This document shows positions 30,214-39,071 of a stretch of 46,362 nt of DNA, piece after piece. The position numbers and the translations under genes were made by a program. The notes beneath the pieces are model-generated. The model was not told the DNA's origin, did not search any database, and saw only the letters and a list, made by a program, of their open reading frames with translations. Positions within the stretch are counted from its first letter, which is position 1; every line of letters begins with the position of its first letter. The stretch spans positions 1 to 46,362 of the forward strand of contig JBGAPI010000042.1 of NCBI GenBank assembly GCA_044221335.1. Reading direction: 5' to 3'. The stretch is from JBGAPI01 sp044221335. Its GTDB lineage: Bacteria > Pseudomonadota > Gammaproteobacteria > Xanthomonadales > Ahniellaceae.

Positions 30214-31622
30214 GATTCCATCACCCAGGTGTCCTTGGTGCCGCCGCCCTGCGACGAGTTGACCACCAGCGAGCCCTCGCGCAGCGCGACCCGCGTGAGC
30301 CCACCCGGCGCGACCTGGATGCCGCGCCCCGACAGCACGTAGGGCCGCAGGTCGATGTGGCGTGGCGCGAGACCGCTCTCGACGAAGGTCGGGCAGGTCG
30401 ACAGCGACAGCGTCGGCTGCGCGATGTACTTGTCGGGCGCCGCGACGATGCGCGTGCGGAAGGCCTCGATCTCGTCGCGGCTCGCCGTCGGTCCGACCAG
30501 CATGCCGTAGCCGCCGGCGCCGTGGACCTCCTTCACGACGAGGTCCGGGAGATTCGCCAGCGCATAGTCGAGATCCTCGCGGCGGCGCAGCTGCCAGGTC
30601 GGCACGTTGTCGAGGATGGGCTCCTCGGACAGGTAGAAGCGGATCATCTCCGGCACGTAGGGATAGACCGACTTGTCGTCGGCGACGCCGGTGCCCGGCG
30701 CGTTCGCCAGTGCGACCCGTCCGGCCTGGTAGGCGCGGAACAAGCCAGGCACGCCGAGCACCGATTCCGGGCGGAACACCGTCGGGTCGAGGAAGTCGTC
30801 GTTGATCCGCCGGTACAGCACGTGCACGCGCTGGGCGCCGCGGGTGGTGCGCATGAACAGCGTGTCGTCGCGGACGAAGAGGTCCTGACCCTCGACCAGC
30901 TCGACGCCCATCTGCTGCGCCAGGAAGGCGTGCTCGAAGTAGGCCGAGTTGTAGGAGCCCGGCGTCAGCACCGCGACGACCGGGTCGTCGACACCGGCGG
31001 GAGCGGCGCTGCGCAGCGCGTCGAGCAGCATGTCCGGATAGCGTTCGACCGGGGCGATCTGCTGGCGCGCGAACAGCTCCGGGAAGAGCCGCATCATCAT
31101 CCGCCGGTTCTCGAGCATGTAGGACACGCCGGACGGCACCCGGAGGTTGTCCTCGAGCACGTAGTAGCCGCCGTCGCCGGCGCGCACCAGGTCGATGCCG
31201 GCGACGTGCGCGTAGATCCCGCCCGGCACCGCGAAGCCGTGCATTTCCCGCCGGTACTCGCTGTTGCCGAACACCAGCTCGTTCGGGATGCGGCGCTCGC
31301 GCAGGATGCGCTGCTCGCCGTAGACGTCGCCGAGAAAGAGGTTCAGCGCATGGACGCGCTGGCGCAGGCCGGCCTCGAGCCGGCGCCATTCCGCCGCGGC
31401 GACGATCCGCGGCACCAGGTCGAACGGGATCAGCCGCTCGTTGCCGGACTCCTCGCCGTAGACCGAGAAGGTGATGCCGACCCGATGGAAGGCGAGCTCC
31501 GCCTCGCGCCGCTTCTGCAGGATGTGCGGCGCGGGCGTGCCCTGCAGCCACTCGTTGAACGCGTGGTACTGCGGGCGGACGCTGCCGTCCGTCGCGTGCA
31601 TCTCGTCGAAACCCGAACCCAT
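30210..31622 (-). CDS. Circularly permuted ATP-grasp enzyme
   Basis: The 470-residue ligase-type enzyme belongs to the circularly permuted ATP-grasp type 2 family (old DUF404/DUF407). It starts at 'MGSGFDEMHATDGSVRPQYH'; a frame extending to 31808 has no family match. Family segments are 'RVGITFSVYGEESGNERLIP', 'IPFDLVPRIV', 'YYVLEDNLRVPSGVSYMLEN' (metal-binding E-D-N), 'LTPGSYNSAYFEHAFLA' and 'VVKEVHGAGGYGMLVGP' (ATP-binding Gly loop). It leads the operon with alpha-E and Anbu. The product would be a peptide or amide bond; substrate unknown. The transglutaminase often found in such clusters is absent here. Confidence 0.93.
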   Translation of the reverse strand: MGSGFDEMHATDGSVRPQYHAFNEWLQGTPAPHILQKRREAELAFHRVGITFSVYGEESGNERLIPFDLVPRIVAAAEWRRLEAGLRQRVHALNLFLGDVYGEQRILRERRIPNELVFGNSEYRREMHGFAVPGGIYAHVAGIDLVRAGDGGYYVLEDNLRVPSGVSYMLENRRMMMRLFPELFARQQIAPVERYPDMLLDALRSAAPAGVDDPVVAVLTPGSYNSAYFEHAFLAQQMGVELVEGQDLFVRDDTLFMRTTRGAQRVHVLYRRINDDFLDPTVFRPESVLGVPGLFRAYQAGRVALANAPGTGVADDKSVYPYVPEMIRFYLSEEPILDNVPTWQLRRREDLDYALANLPDLVVKEVHGAGGYGMLVGPTASRDEIEAFRTRIVAAPDKYIAQPTLSLSTCPTFVESGLAPRHIDLRPYVLSGRGIQVAPGGLTRVALREGSLVVNSSQGGGTKDTWVMES

Positions 31623-31829
31623 GTCGGCCCCCGCCCGGTGAGATGGAACGAGCAATAGCAGGACCGATGAGACCCAACAACCTAACGGCTCTGCTTGGGC
31701 GCGGCCACGACCGCGATGCCGGAATCTGAACGCCCGGCGACCGCCGGCCGACCGGCTGCGTCTTCCTTCTCGCGGCGTGCACATGCCGGAGGTGTACGCT
31801 TCGTGCAACTGTGCCCAACGAGCGCCGCC

Positions 31830-32600
31830 ATGCGCCCTGATGCCCGCTGTTCCATTGGAACGCTCTTCCTCCTCTCACTGCTCGTCTGCGGCGGTGCAGC
31901 CGCCGCGGACGAGGTGCGCTGCGAATCGCGCCATGGCTACGAGAAGTACTGCAAGGCCGACACCGCCGACGGGCTGGTCCTGGCCCGCTCGATCGGCGAC
32001 GGCCCCTGCGAACTCGGCCGCACCTGGGGCTACGACAAGGGCGGCCTCTGGGTCGCCGACGGCTGCAGCGCGGACTTCGTGCTCGGCGCGCCTGCGTCCG
32101 ACTATGGGCTCGGCTGGGAGCGCCGCGACGGCGGTCGCCTCACCTGCGCCTCGCTCGGCGACACCTTCCGCAGATGCGACGGCAGCCTGCGCGGCGGCGT
32201 CAGCCTCGTCCACCAGATCGGCCATGCCGCCTGCGTGCAGGGCCAGACCTGGGGGGTCGACGCACGCGGCCTGTGGGTCGACGGCGGCTGCGCCGGCGAA
32301 TTCAGGATCGCCGCCCCTGCCGCGGTCGCCGGCGGCGGACTCCGGATCGCCCCTTCCGGCGCGCCGTCCGCCAGCGCGCTGTCCGTGAGCGACAGCCTGG
32401 CCGGCAGCGGCGCTCCGACGCTGACCTGCGAGTCCCGCGACAGCCGCCGCCGCTATTGTCCGGCCGAGGTCGGCGACTCGACCGTGCGGCTCGACAGCAC
32501 GCTCTCCCGCGTTCCCTGCGTCGAGGGCAAGTCCTGGGGACACGACGCGCACGGCGTGTGGGTCGATCAGGGCTGTCGGGCGAGCTTCTCCATCCGCTGA
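31830..32600 (+). CDS. Exported protein with three DUF3011 repeats
   Basis: The 256-residue protein has a signal peptide (core 'LFLLSLLVCGGAAAADE'). Three DUF3011 units follow, each with C-x-S, Y/R-C, C-x-x-G/L-x-x-W-G and a G-L/V-W-V-x-x-G-C-x-x-x-F ending: about residues 27-85, 95-155 and 195-256. The second unit is the most divergent. Each has four Cys that could form two disulfides. The family is common in Xanthomonadales and its function is unknown. It is divergent from the ATP-grasp gene. The 32 residues before ATG 31830 in the open frame do not look like signal sequence and were excluded. Confidence 0.85.
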   Translation: MRPDARCSIGTLFLLSLLVCGGAAAADEVRCESRHGYEKYCKADTADGLVLARSIGDGPCELGRTWGYDKGGLWVADGCSADFVLGAPASDYGLGWERRDGGRLTCASLGDTFRRCDGSLRGGVSLVHQIGHAACVQGQTWGVDARGLWVDGGCAGEFRIAAPAAVAGGGLRIAPSGAPSASALSVSDSLAGSGAPTLTCESRDSRRRYCPAEVGDSTVRLDSTLSRVPCVEGKSWGHDAHGVWVDQGCRASFSIR

Positions 32601-32693
32601 TCCCCATGGACGAGCAGCGGCGGCCGCGATGTTCCTGCGGCGCCAGTCGCGGCCAGCGACGCCTCGCCCCGGAGTCTCACGCCGCTCCAACGA

Positions 32694-33716
32694 TCAGGGC
32701 ACGATCACCCACTGGCCGTAGCCCGTGCCGACATAGGCACTGAACTTCGGAAAGCCCGTGCGGGTGATGCCGTCGACCGTGAGGGTCTGGGTCTTCTTGC
32801 CGCTGACGAAGCCGCTGCGATTCACTGCTTCCAGGAAGGCCTCTTCCTTGGTGATCCAGAGGATGAAGTCGCAGCCCTGAAAGGTCAGCGGAAAGCCGAG
32901 ATGCGCGCCCGCCCGCCCCCCCTTGTCGCCGTCGTCCTTCGGGTCCCAGCCCCAGACATACGGTGTGTCGTCGTCGGAGAGGTTCCAGCCCCAGTCGTCC
33001 TTCGGCGGCTCCCAGTACACGGTCTGCAGCCACAGGAAGCGCCCGCTGGCCGGGTCGATCACCTTCTTTTCCGGTGTCTTCCAGATCGAGATGTCGAGGT
33101 AGATGTCGGTGGGCGACAGCCAGTGGCCGTAGTTGGTGCCGGCCCAACGATCGAAGCCCCAACCGCGGTCGGAGCGGGAATAGCCGGTCGGCGACATCAC
33201 CGCGCGATCGATGCGCTGCACGAGATCGCCGATCACGGTGTCGTTCGGCGCGTAGCCCATCACCCACTCGAAACCGCTGATCTTCATCGTCACCGCGTCC
33301 TTCGAGGTCGCCCCGATCGGTGCCTTCGAGGTCACCGTCGGCGTTTCGCAGAGCCGCTCGACCAGCATCCAGATCAGGTCCTTGCGCGACAGGGCCTCCG
33401 AATGCGATGCCCAGGCGCCCTTCTTCTTCACGGCGTCGTAGGTATAGATGGCGACGGCGTTGTCGAACTTGATCGACGCGCCTTCGGATCGGATGTCGTT
33501 GAACAGCTCGGTCAGCAGTCGGTGCATCTCCGCATCGCCGGGGTACAGATCCCCCGTCTTGCTGCTGCCACCCGGCATGGTGGTCGGCAGCGATGCCGAC
33601 GTGGTCGCGCTCGTCGGCGTATCGGACGGAAGCTGGAACGGCGCGGTATCGACTCCGCGCTCGGTCGACGAGGTGCCCGATCGACTCGGAGCCCGCAGGA
33701 ACGGCAGCAGGGCCAT
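32694..33716 (-). CDS. Unknown 340-aa protein, second gene of unknown operon
   Basis: The product starts at ATG 33716, with AAGGAG 7 nt upstream; the longer frame overlaps its neighbour. No signal peptide. The first 80 residues are Ser/Thr/Pro-rich and probably disordered. The rest is very Trp- and Gly-rich. Two related stretches appear: 'DRWAGTNYGHWLSPTDIYLD' and, at the very end, 'AYVGTGYGQWVIVP', each following a motif with 'SGFEWVMGY' or 'SGFVSGKKT'. This suggests two copies of one fold. It starts 5 bp after the larger gene's stop (33721), so the two are co-expressed. I do not recognise the family. Confidence 0.65.
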   Translation of the reverse strand: MALLPFLRAPSRSGTSSTERGVDTAPFQLPSDTPTSATTSASLPTTMPGGSSKTGDLYPGDAEMHRLLTELFNDIRSEGASIKFDNAVAIYTYDAVKKKGAWASHSEALSRKDLIWMLVERLCETPTVTSKAPIGATSKDAVTMKISGFEWVMGYAPNDTVIGDLVQRIDRAVMSPTGYSRSDRGWGFDRWAGTNYGHWLSPTDIYLDISIWKTPEKKVIDPASGRFLWLQTVYWEPPKDDWGWNLSDDDTPYVWGWDPKDDGDKGGRAGAHLGFPLTFQGCDFILWITKEEAFLEAVNRSGFVSGKKTQTLTVDGITRTGFPKFSAYVGTGYGQWVIVP

Positions 33717-33720
33717 CGCG

Positions 33721-35958
33721 CTACTCCTTGGGTTTGCCGGAGCCACTGACCTCGACGGCCAGCGCCGCGGCGCCGCGCGGCTCGAACTCCTCCAGCAGTG
33801 GCGGCATCGCCGCCAGCCGGCGCTCGCGACGATCGGCCTCGGCCGCCAGCTGTCGCGCCTCGGCGCGACCGCGGTCGAGCTCCAGCGCGCGGCTGTCGCG
33901 GATGTAGTCCTCGCACGCGTCGCACTGGCCGAGGTGGGCTTCCATGGTGGTCCCCGTGGTGGGCAGGCTCAGCTCGAACGCCGCCGGCAGGGTGATCGAC
34001 TTCGTGAGCTGGGCGCACAGATCCGGCGCGAGACCGCTGGCCGCGAGCACCGCGGGATCGCGGATCGCGTAGATCGCCTTGTGGCCGTGGAAGCCGAGCA
34101 GGCGCGGATCGATGTGCGACGTGATCGGCCCCAGCGCGGCGAGCCAGCGGGCACGATCGTCCGGATTCATCCCGAGCCAGATCGCCTGCTGGTAGTGCGC
34201 CCAGTGCAGCTCGAGATGGGCGCGCAGGCGCTCGAACTCGACCTCGGCAGCCGCGCGTTCGCGACGGGTGTAGGCGTCGTCGTCACCGGTCGAATAGCCG
34301 CCATGACCGCTGCTTCCGCTGTTGCCGGCGTCGCCGCTGCCGCGCGCCGGCAGCACGCGCTGCACCGCGGTGGCGAGCCCGGCGTCGTCGAGTCGGCTGC
34401 CGCCGATCAGCGCCGCCAGCAGGGTCGAGACCGGGCCCAGCTTCGCCCCGAGGCGCGCGAGGCCGTCGGAAAGCACGGCGAGGCTCGGCGGCGTGCTGAA
34501 CGCCGCGGCATCGACCCGCCGCGCGAGCGCTTCTGCCGACGCGGCACTGCCGCCGGACGCGGCGAGGTCCCCCAGCGCCTGCGCGGTCGCCGGCCAGTGC
34601 TCCAGCGCGGCGCGCGCCAGCGCCCGCTCCAGCGCTCGGCGCGAGCCCATCTTCCACAGTACGACCCCGAGAAGCACCGCAGGGCCGCCTAGGCGCGCGG
34701 CGTGGCAGTCGTCCGAGGCGAGCGTGGCGACCAGCAGGCGACCCGCGGCATCGAGGGTGCGGAACGCCTCGATGATCGGCTGCACCTGGCCCGCGGCGGC
34801 CGCGTCGGCGCTCGCCGCGGCGGCCGTCCGCAGCGCCTCCATCCGTGCGCACACCGCGAGCAGGCGGGCGGCGTCGAAGCCGGTCGCGAACAAGGGGTCG
34901 CGCAGGCTGGCGCGCAGGCTGTCCTCGTGCACCAGGACCCAGTCGCGCGTCACCCGTTCGCGCGGGATCGGAAGCAGCGCGCAGGCCTGCACGTCGCGCA
35001 GCGCCGTCTCCACCCGGTAGGCGGCAAGCACCTCGAAGTAGTGGCAGTTGAGGCTGTGGCCGCGATTGGCATTGGCGAGCGTGCGGGTCTGGCGTTCCTC
35101 GCGACCGCTGTCGCGCGCCACTTCGATGCGCAGCTTGCGCTGGCTGCGCAGGCTCTCGCTGGCCTCGGCGACCCGCTCGGCCGCGCGGCTCGCGCTGTTC
35201 TTCAGGGTGTTGGACAGCGCGTTCGCGGCTTCGTTGCCGCTGCTGCCGCCGCCGCTGACGGTCGCGCCGGATTCGGTCGGCAGCTCGAAGCCGAGGCGGA
35301 AGTCCTGGGACAGCTTGCGGCTGGACTGCTCGGCGATCTCGCCGACCACATCGGTGCTGTCGCGCTGGGTGAGCTTCTTCGACAGCCGCCGTTCCGATTC
35401 CTCCAGCAGCTCGGTCTCGCTCCGCCGCGTGGTCTTGTCCCAGCTGTGCACCTCGAGCTGCAACTGCTCCCCCGGCGCGAGGCCGATGCTCGCCAACAGC
35501 TCGCCGCGGATGTAGCCCTGGGGGACCCAGCGCTGTTCGAAGCGCGCCCACAGCGCCAGCACCGGATCCCCACCGTCGAGGCTGGCGGCAGCCACCGGAT
35601 CGAGTGCGGCCGCCAGGGCAGGCGCCAGCTGGTCGACGCGGCCGAGCGCCGGCAGGTCGCGGTCCGGGAAGGATTCGGCGAGCAGTTCGCGGAGGTCGTC
35701 GAGGGCAGGCGTCGCGTCACCTCCCGCGGCGGCCGGACGATGCCGCGGCTCTGCGCCTAGGCGCTGCGCCAGTGCACGGGCATCGAAAGCGGGCTTCGGC
35801 AGGCGCGGCAGGCGATAGCCCGGCGCGGCGGCCTCCGTGGGCGCGTCGAGCACGATCAGTTGCGAGAACGGCACGACCTGGGTCGCGGGCCGCGTCGGCA
35901 ACTGCTCGCCACAGTGATCGAGGAATACCGGCGGGGTCGTGCTGGGATTGTCCGTCAT
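33721..35958 (-). CDS. Unknown 745-aa protein, first gene of unknown operon
   Basis: A long, probably mostly helical protein without signal peptide or membrane anchor. Residues about 150-230 contain 'PQGYIRGELLASIGLAPGEQ' and 'LQLEVHSWDKTTRRSETELL', then a charged Glu/Lys/Arg helix and 'SQDFRLGFELPTESG'. The centre is Ala-rich with long helices. The C-terminal part has 'TMEAHLGQCDACEDYIRDSR', a possible metal-binding C-x2-C, and ends in a Glu/Arg-rich coiled coil. The 'G-Y-x-R-G-E-L-L-A ... A-P-G-E' segment is distinctive but I cannot name the family. Paired with the gene at 32694-33716, it may form a structural or secretion-linked pair. Function unknown. Confidence 0.65.
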   Translation of the reverse strand: MTDNPSTTPPVFLDHCGEQLPTRPATQVVPFSQLIVLDAPTEAAAPGYRLPRLPKPAFDARALAQRLGAEPRHRPAAAGGDATPALDDLRELLAESFPDRDLPALGRVDQLAPALAAALDPVAAASLDGGDPVLALWARFEQRWVPQGYIRGELLASIGLAPGEQLQLEVHSWDKTTRRSETELLEESERRLSKKLTQRDSTDVVGEIAEQSSRKLSQDFRLGFELPTESGATVSGGGSSGNEAANALSNTLKNSASRAAERVAEASESLRSQRKLRIEVARDSGREERQTRTLANANRGHSLNCHYFEVLAAYRVETALRDVQACALLPIPRERVTRDWVLVHEDSLRASLRDPLFATGFDAARLLAVCARMEALRTAAAASADAAAAGQVQPIIEAFRTLDAAGRLLVATLASDDCHAARLGGPAVLLGVVLWKMGSRRALERALARAALEHWPATAQALGDLAASGGSAASAEALARRVDAAAFSTPPSLAVLSDGLARLGAKLGPVSTLLAALIGGSRLDDAGLATAVQRVLPARGSGDAGNSGSSGHGGYSTGDDDAYTRRERAAAEVEFERLRAHLELHWAHYQQAIWLGMNPDDRARWLAALGPITSHIDPRLLGFHGHKAIYAIRDPAVLAASGLAPDLCAQLTKSITLPAAFELSLPTTGTTMEAHLGQCDACEDYIRDSRALELDRGRAEARQLAAEADRRERRLAAMPPLLEEFEPRGAAALAVEVSGSGKPKE

Positions 35959-36175
35959 CGCGATTCGCCTCCTGGCGCAGTGCTACGAGAACGACAGTGT
36001 CTCGACGCAGGGCGTCGGATTTCAGTGGCGTTCGGCGGGTCGCGTACTGACTTTGGTTGGGCGATTGGCACCCGCATGGGCGATGCCTGCGTCGCTCGTC
36101 ATGCCAACGTCCGGCACGCGAAAGCACGACTCGCTCGTGGTCAGATGCGCGTGTCTTGGCTTGCGGAATCCGCCC

Positions 36176-37120
36176 ATGCGTCCTTGGTTGCTCGTCTCCG
36201 TCCTCGGCCTCTCGTCCGGCGATGTGCCTGCCGCATCCCACGCGGTTCCCGTCGAGTTCGTCGACCATCGCGTGTTCGTGGTCGCGAAAGAGGCCGACGG
36301 CTCGATGCTGCGCTTCTATACCGACTCCGGGGGGGGCTGGAACGCCGTCAGCGCCACGGCAGCGAAACGCCTCGCCCTGAAGTCGCTCGGCGACATCGAC
36401 GGTGACGAGGGCAAGGCGCACGTCGTCGCCTACCCTCCCGCCCTGCTCGCTGCCGGAGTTCCGACGCCGGTCGATTCGACCGTGTTCAACGGCGGACTGA
36501 TCGTCGACGACGCCGGCCAGCTGACCGAGGACGGCTTCCTCGGCAACCGCTGGTTCGATGGGCGGGTCTGGGTCTTCGACTACCAGGCCGGCACGCTCAC
36601 CATGGTCGACGACTATGCCGCAACGGGTGACGACCACCGCGTCGACCTGCACTTTCCGGAGGCGCAAGGCCAGCAGGGTCGCATGGCCTTCGCCCGCCTC
36701 AGCTTCCAGGTCGACGGCGAGAGCCACGACGCGCTGCTCGACACTGGAGCGACGATCACATTGACCGACACCTCCGCGCCGCTGCTCGCCCGTCCGGCAG
36801 GCACGACCGTCGGCGGCAGCTTCATCATCCGCTCGGTGTTCGACCGCTGGCACGCCGCACATCCGGACTGGCGAGTCATCGACAAGGCCGATCTCGTCCA
36901 TGGCCACGCGGCGCGGATGATCGAGGTCCCGCGCCTGGTGGTCGGCGGCGTCGAAGTCGGTCCGGTCTGGTTCGCGGAACGACCGGACCCGGCCTTCCGG
37001 AAGTACATGGCAGGGATGATGGACAAGCCCACCGACGGCGCTCTGGGTGGATCAGCGTTCCGCTACCTGCGGCTGGTCGTCGACTATCCCAAGGCGGTCG
37101 CGTGGGTGAGGCGGGAATAG
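36176..37120 (+). CDS. Exported aspartic-protease-like protein, two lobes
   Basis: The product is 314 residues with a short signal peptide ('LLVSVLGLSSGDVPAASHA'). Two aspartyl protease-type motifs are visible: 'LRFYTDSGGGWNAVS' (D-S-G) in the first half and 'DALLDTGATITLTDTSAPLL' (D-T-G-A, with the typical hydrophobic context) in the second. The pattern looks like a two-lobed retropepsin/pepsin-type enzyme, though the first lobe's motif is degenerate. The second lobe ends with 'DGALGGSAFRYLRLVVDYPK', matching the flap-to-C-terminal region of bacterial aspartyl proteases (G-x-L-G-x-x-x-L/F). A periplasmic protease or pseudoprotease is inferred. Confidence 0.7.
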   Translation: MRPWLLVSVLGLSSGDVPAASHAVPVEFVDHRVFVVAKEADGSMLRFYTDSGGGWNAVSATAAKRLALKSLGDIDGDEGKAHVVAYPPALLAAGVPTPVDSTVFNGGLIVDDAGQLTEDGFLGNRWFDGRVWVFDYQAGTLTMVDDYAATGDDHRVDLHFPEAQGQQGRMAFARLSFQVDGESHDALLDTGATITLTDTSAPLLARPAGTTVGGSFIIRSVFDRWHAAHPDWRVIDKADLVHGHAARMIEVPRLVVGGVEVGPVWFAERPDPAFRKYMAGMMDKPTDGALGGSAFRYLRLVVDYPKAVAWVRRE

Positions 37121-37123
37121 TCG

Positions 37124-37196
37124 GTGGGAGGGGCGCGAGCCCCGATGCTCTGGCGCTGATCGGGGGCGTCGCCATCGGGGCTCGCGCCTCTCCCAC
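37124..37196. repeat. REP-like inverted pair after the protease gene
   Basis: 24-bp arms (37124-37147 and 37173-37196) are reverse complements with one mismatch. The left arm begins GTGGGAGGGGCGCGAGCCCC. Head and stem match the element at 39468 with paired changes in the stem (GGGGC/GCCCC versus GCGGC/GCCGC). It lies right after the protease stop and may also act as a terminator. Confidence 0.7.
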
Positions 37197-37250
37197 ACTC
37201 GAAGCCAGATACCCGGTAAGGTTGCGCCCGATTTTCAGCCGCAGCCTGCC

Positions 37251-38339
37251 ATGTCCGCGACCCGCTTCCACGACCTCCCCTCGCCCTTCCCGATGCGCCG
37301 CGGCGGCGCGCTGACCGGCGCGCGGATCGCCTACGAGACCTGGGGCGAACTCAATGCCAGGCGCGACAACGCGCTCCTGATCGTCACCGGCCTGTCGCCG
37401 TCGGCGCATGCGGCGTCGAGCGAGGCGGATCCGACACCGGGCTGGTGGGAGGACATGGTCGGCCCCGGCCGCGCGATCGACACGAAGCGCTGGTTCGTGG
37501 TCTGCGTGAATTCGCTCGGCAGCTGCAAGGGCTCGACCGGGCCGGCATCGATCGATGCGGCGACCGGCAAGCCCTATCGGATGCGCTTCCCGGACCTCAG
37601 CCTCGAGGACGTCGCGCGCGCCGCCGCCAGCGTGCTCGACGCGCTCGGGGTGACGACACCCCGCGCGATCATCGGCCCGTCGATGGGCGGGATGACCGCG
37701 CAGGCCTTCGCGCTGCTCTTCCCGGAGCGCGCGCCCGCACTGATCCTGATCTCCACCGCACCGCAGGCGCAGCCGTTCGCGATCGCGATCCGTTCGCTGC
37801 AGCGCGAGGCGATCCGCACCGACGCGAAGTTCAGGGACGGCGACTACGGCGACGACGCCTGGCCGACCGAGGGCATGCGCCTCGCCCGCAAGCTCGGCGT
37901 CGTCACCTACCGCTCGCCGCTGGAGTGGAAGCAGCGCTTCGGCCGCCTGCGGGTCGACCCGCACCCGACCGAGCCTTTCGGTCGCGAATTCCAGATCGAG
38001 TCCTACCTCGAGGGCCACGCGCAGCGCTTCATCGGCGGCTTCGACCCGGTCAGCTACATCTACCTGTCGCGTGCGATGGACTGGTTCGACCTCGCCGAGT
38101 ACGGTGGCACCGTCGACGCCGGCTACCTCCGGATGAAGGTGCGGCGCGCGCTGGTGATCGGGGTCGAGACCGACATCCTGTTCCCGGTCGAGCAGCAGGG
38201 CCAGATCGCTGAGGGACTGCGCAACGCGGGCGCCAGCGTGGAATTCGCCGCACTGCCGTCGATCCAGGGCCACGACGCCTTCCTGGTCGACTTCCACCGC
38301 TTCTGTCCGCTGATCGCCAATTTCCTCGCCAGGTTGTAG
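37251..38339 (+). CDS. metX: MetX-family serine/homoserine O-acyltransferase
   Basis: This 362-residue alpha/beta hydrolase-type acyltransferase shows the oxyanion/N-terminal region 'ARIAYETWGELNARRDNAL', the segment 'VNSLGSCKGSTGPASIDAAT', the nucleophile elbow 'IIGPSMGGMTAQAFA', the Asp in 'GVETDILFPVEQQ' and the His in 'IQGHDAFLVDF'. The GSCKGSTGPAS form, from memory, is that of Xanthomonadales enzymes reported as serine or homoserine O-succinyltransferases rather than acetyltransferases, so the acyl donor and acceptor cannot be settled here. It is followed by a cysteine dioxygenase-like gene, which fits sulfur amino acid metabolism. Confidence 0.9.
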   Translation: MSATRFHDLPSPFPMRRGGALTGARIAYETWGELNARRDNALLIVTGLSPSAHAASSEADPTPGWWEDMVGPGRAIDTKRWFVVCVNSLGSCKGSTGPASIDAATGKPYRMRFPDLSLEDVARAAASVLDALGVTTPRAIIGPSMGGMTAQAFALLFPERAPALILISTAPQAQPFAIAIRSLQREAIRTDAKFRDGDYGDDAWPTEGMRLARKLGVVTYRSPLEWKQRFGRLRVDPHPTEPFGREFQIESYLEGHAQRFIGGFDPVSYIYLSRAMDWFDLAEYGGTVDAGYLRMKVRRALVIGVETDILFPVEQQGQIAEGLRNAGASVEFAALPSIQGHDAFLVDFHRFCPLIANFLARL

Positions 38340-38361
38340 GGCGGGCACTGCCCGCCGTCGC
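38336..38361. repeat. GTAG-headed REP-like hairpin, copy A
   Basis: GTAG followed by GGCGGGC-act-GCCCGCC, starting at the metX stop. Pairs as an inverted copy with 38403-38425, where the stem is GGCGCGC-act-GCGCGCC. Confidence 0.6.
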
Positions 38362-38402
38362 GTCACGACTGGACTTCTCGTGAAGGACGGCAGGTCGAGG
38401 CA

Positions 38403-38425
38403 ACGGCGCGCAGTGCGCGCCCTAC
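38403..38425. repeat. GTAG-headed REP-like hairpin, copy B (inverted)
   Basis: Reads as GTAG-GGCGCGC-act-GCGCGCC on the minus strand. Compared with 38336-38361 two stem bases have changed on both sides, keeping the pairing. The pair flanks a 41-bp centre between metX and the next gene. Confidence 0.6.
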
Positions 38426-38501
38426 GGCACCTGGCACACTCATCCTTGCCGGATGCCGCCGAGCGAAGGAAAATCCCCGGATCAGGATCGAGGTTGCCGT
38501 C

Positions 38502-39071
38502 ATGCTGCTGCGCGAATTCCCCGGGGCCGACAAGTTCATCGAGAACGTCGACGCTGCCGTCTGTGCGCCGTCCGCGCACGAGCTGGCGGACCGCCTGCGC
38601 GACACCCTGTGCCGGATGATCCGCGAGCAGACCGTCACCCTGCCTCCGTGCGTCTACGAGGTGCAGCCGGACCACTATGGCCGCCGAGAGCTCTACCGCA
38701 GCGAGAAGTTCGGCTACAGCGTGATCGCGATGACCTGGGGCCCGAACCAGGGCACCATGCTGCACGACCACTCCGGCATGTGGTGCGTCGAGGGCGTCTG
38801 GCACGGCGCGCTGCAGATCGACCAGTACGACCTCGCCGAGAAGACCGACGAGCGCTTCCGCTTCATCAAGGTCGGATCGATCCGGGCCGGCACGGGCTCC
38901 GCGGGCAGCCTGATCCCGCCCTACGAGTACCACACCATCCGCAACCCCGCGCCGGATTCGACCGCCGTATCGGTGCACATCTATTCCGGCCACATGACCT
39001 GCTGCTCGGTGTTCCGGCCGGTCGATGCGAACTGGTATGCGCGCGATTCGCGGCAGCTCTCGCTCGACTAG
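38502..39071 (+). CDS. Cysteine dioxygenase type I family protein
   Basis: The 189-residue cupin enzyme would oxidise a thiol such as cysteine (to cysteine sulfinate) or 3-mercaptopropionate using non-haem iron. The metal-binding pattern H-D-H-x7-E is seen in 'MLHDHSGMWCVEGVWHG', and the third His in 'EYHTIRNPAPDS'. The Tyr in 'HIYSGHMTCCSVFRP' matches the active-site Tyr region of the family. Specificity cannot be read from this alone. It follows metX, so a sulfur amino acid role is likely. No Shine-Dalgarno of note is seen. Confidence 0.85.
   Translation: MLLREFPGADKFIENVDAAVCAPSAHELADRLRDTLCRMIREQTVTLPPCVYEVQPDHYGRRELYRSEKFGYSVIAMTWGPNQGTMLHDHSGMWCVEGVWHGALQIDQYDLAEKTDERFRFIKVGSIRAGTGSAGSLIPPYEYHTIRNPAPDSTAVSVHIYSGHMTCCSVFRPVDANWYARDSRQLSLD

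Noticed and set aside
29230..31878. A single 882-codon frame spanning alpha-E and ATP-grasp genes
   Set aside because: Only its C-terminal third (alpha-E) is real; the rest is the ATP-grasp gene read out of frame. Two genes with ATGA overlap explain it.
36876..38993. Long frame opposite metX and the dioxygenase gene
   Set aside because: Arg/Ala/Asp-rich antisense shadow of two well-recognised genes.
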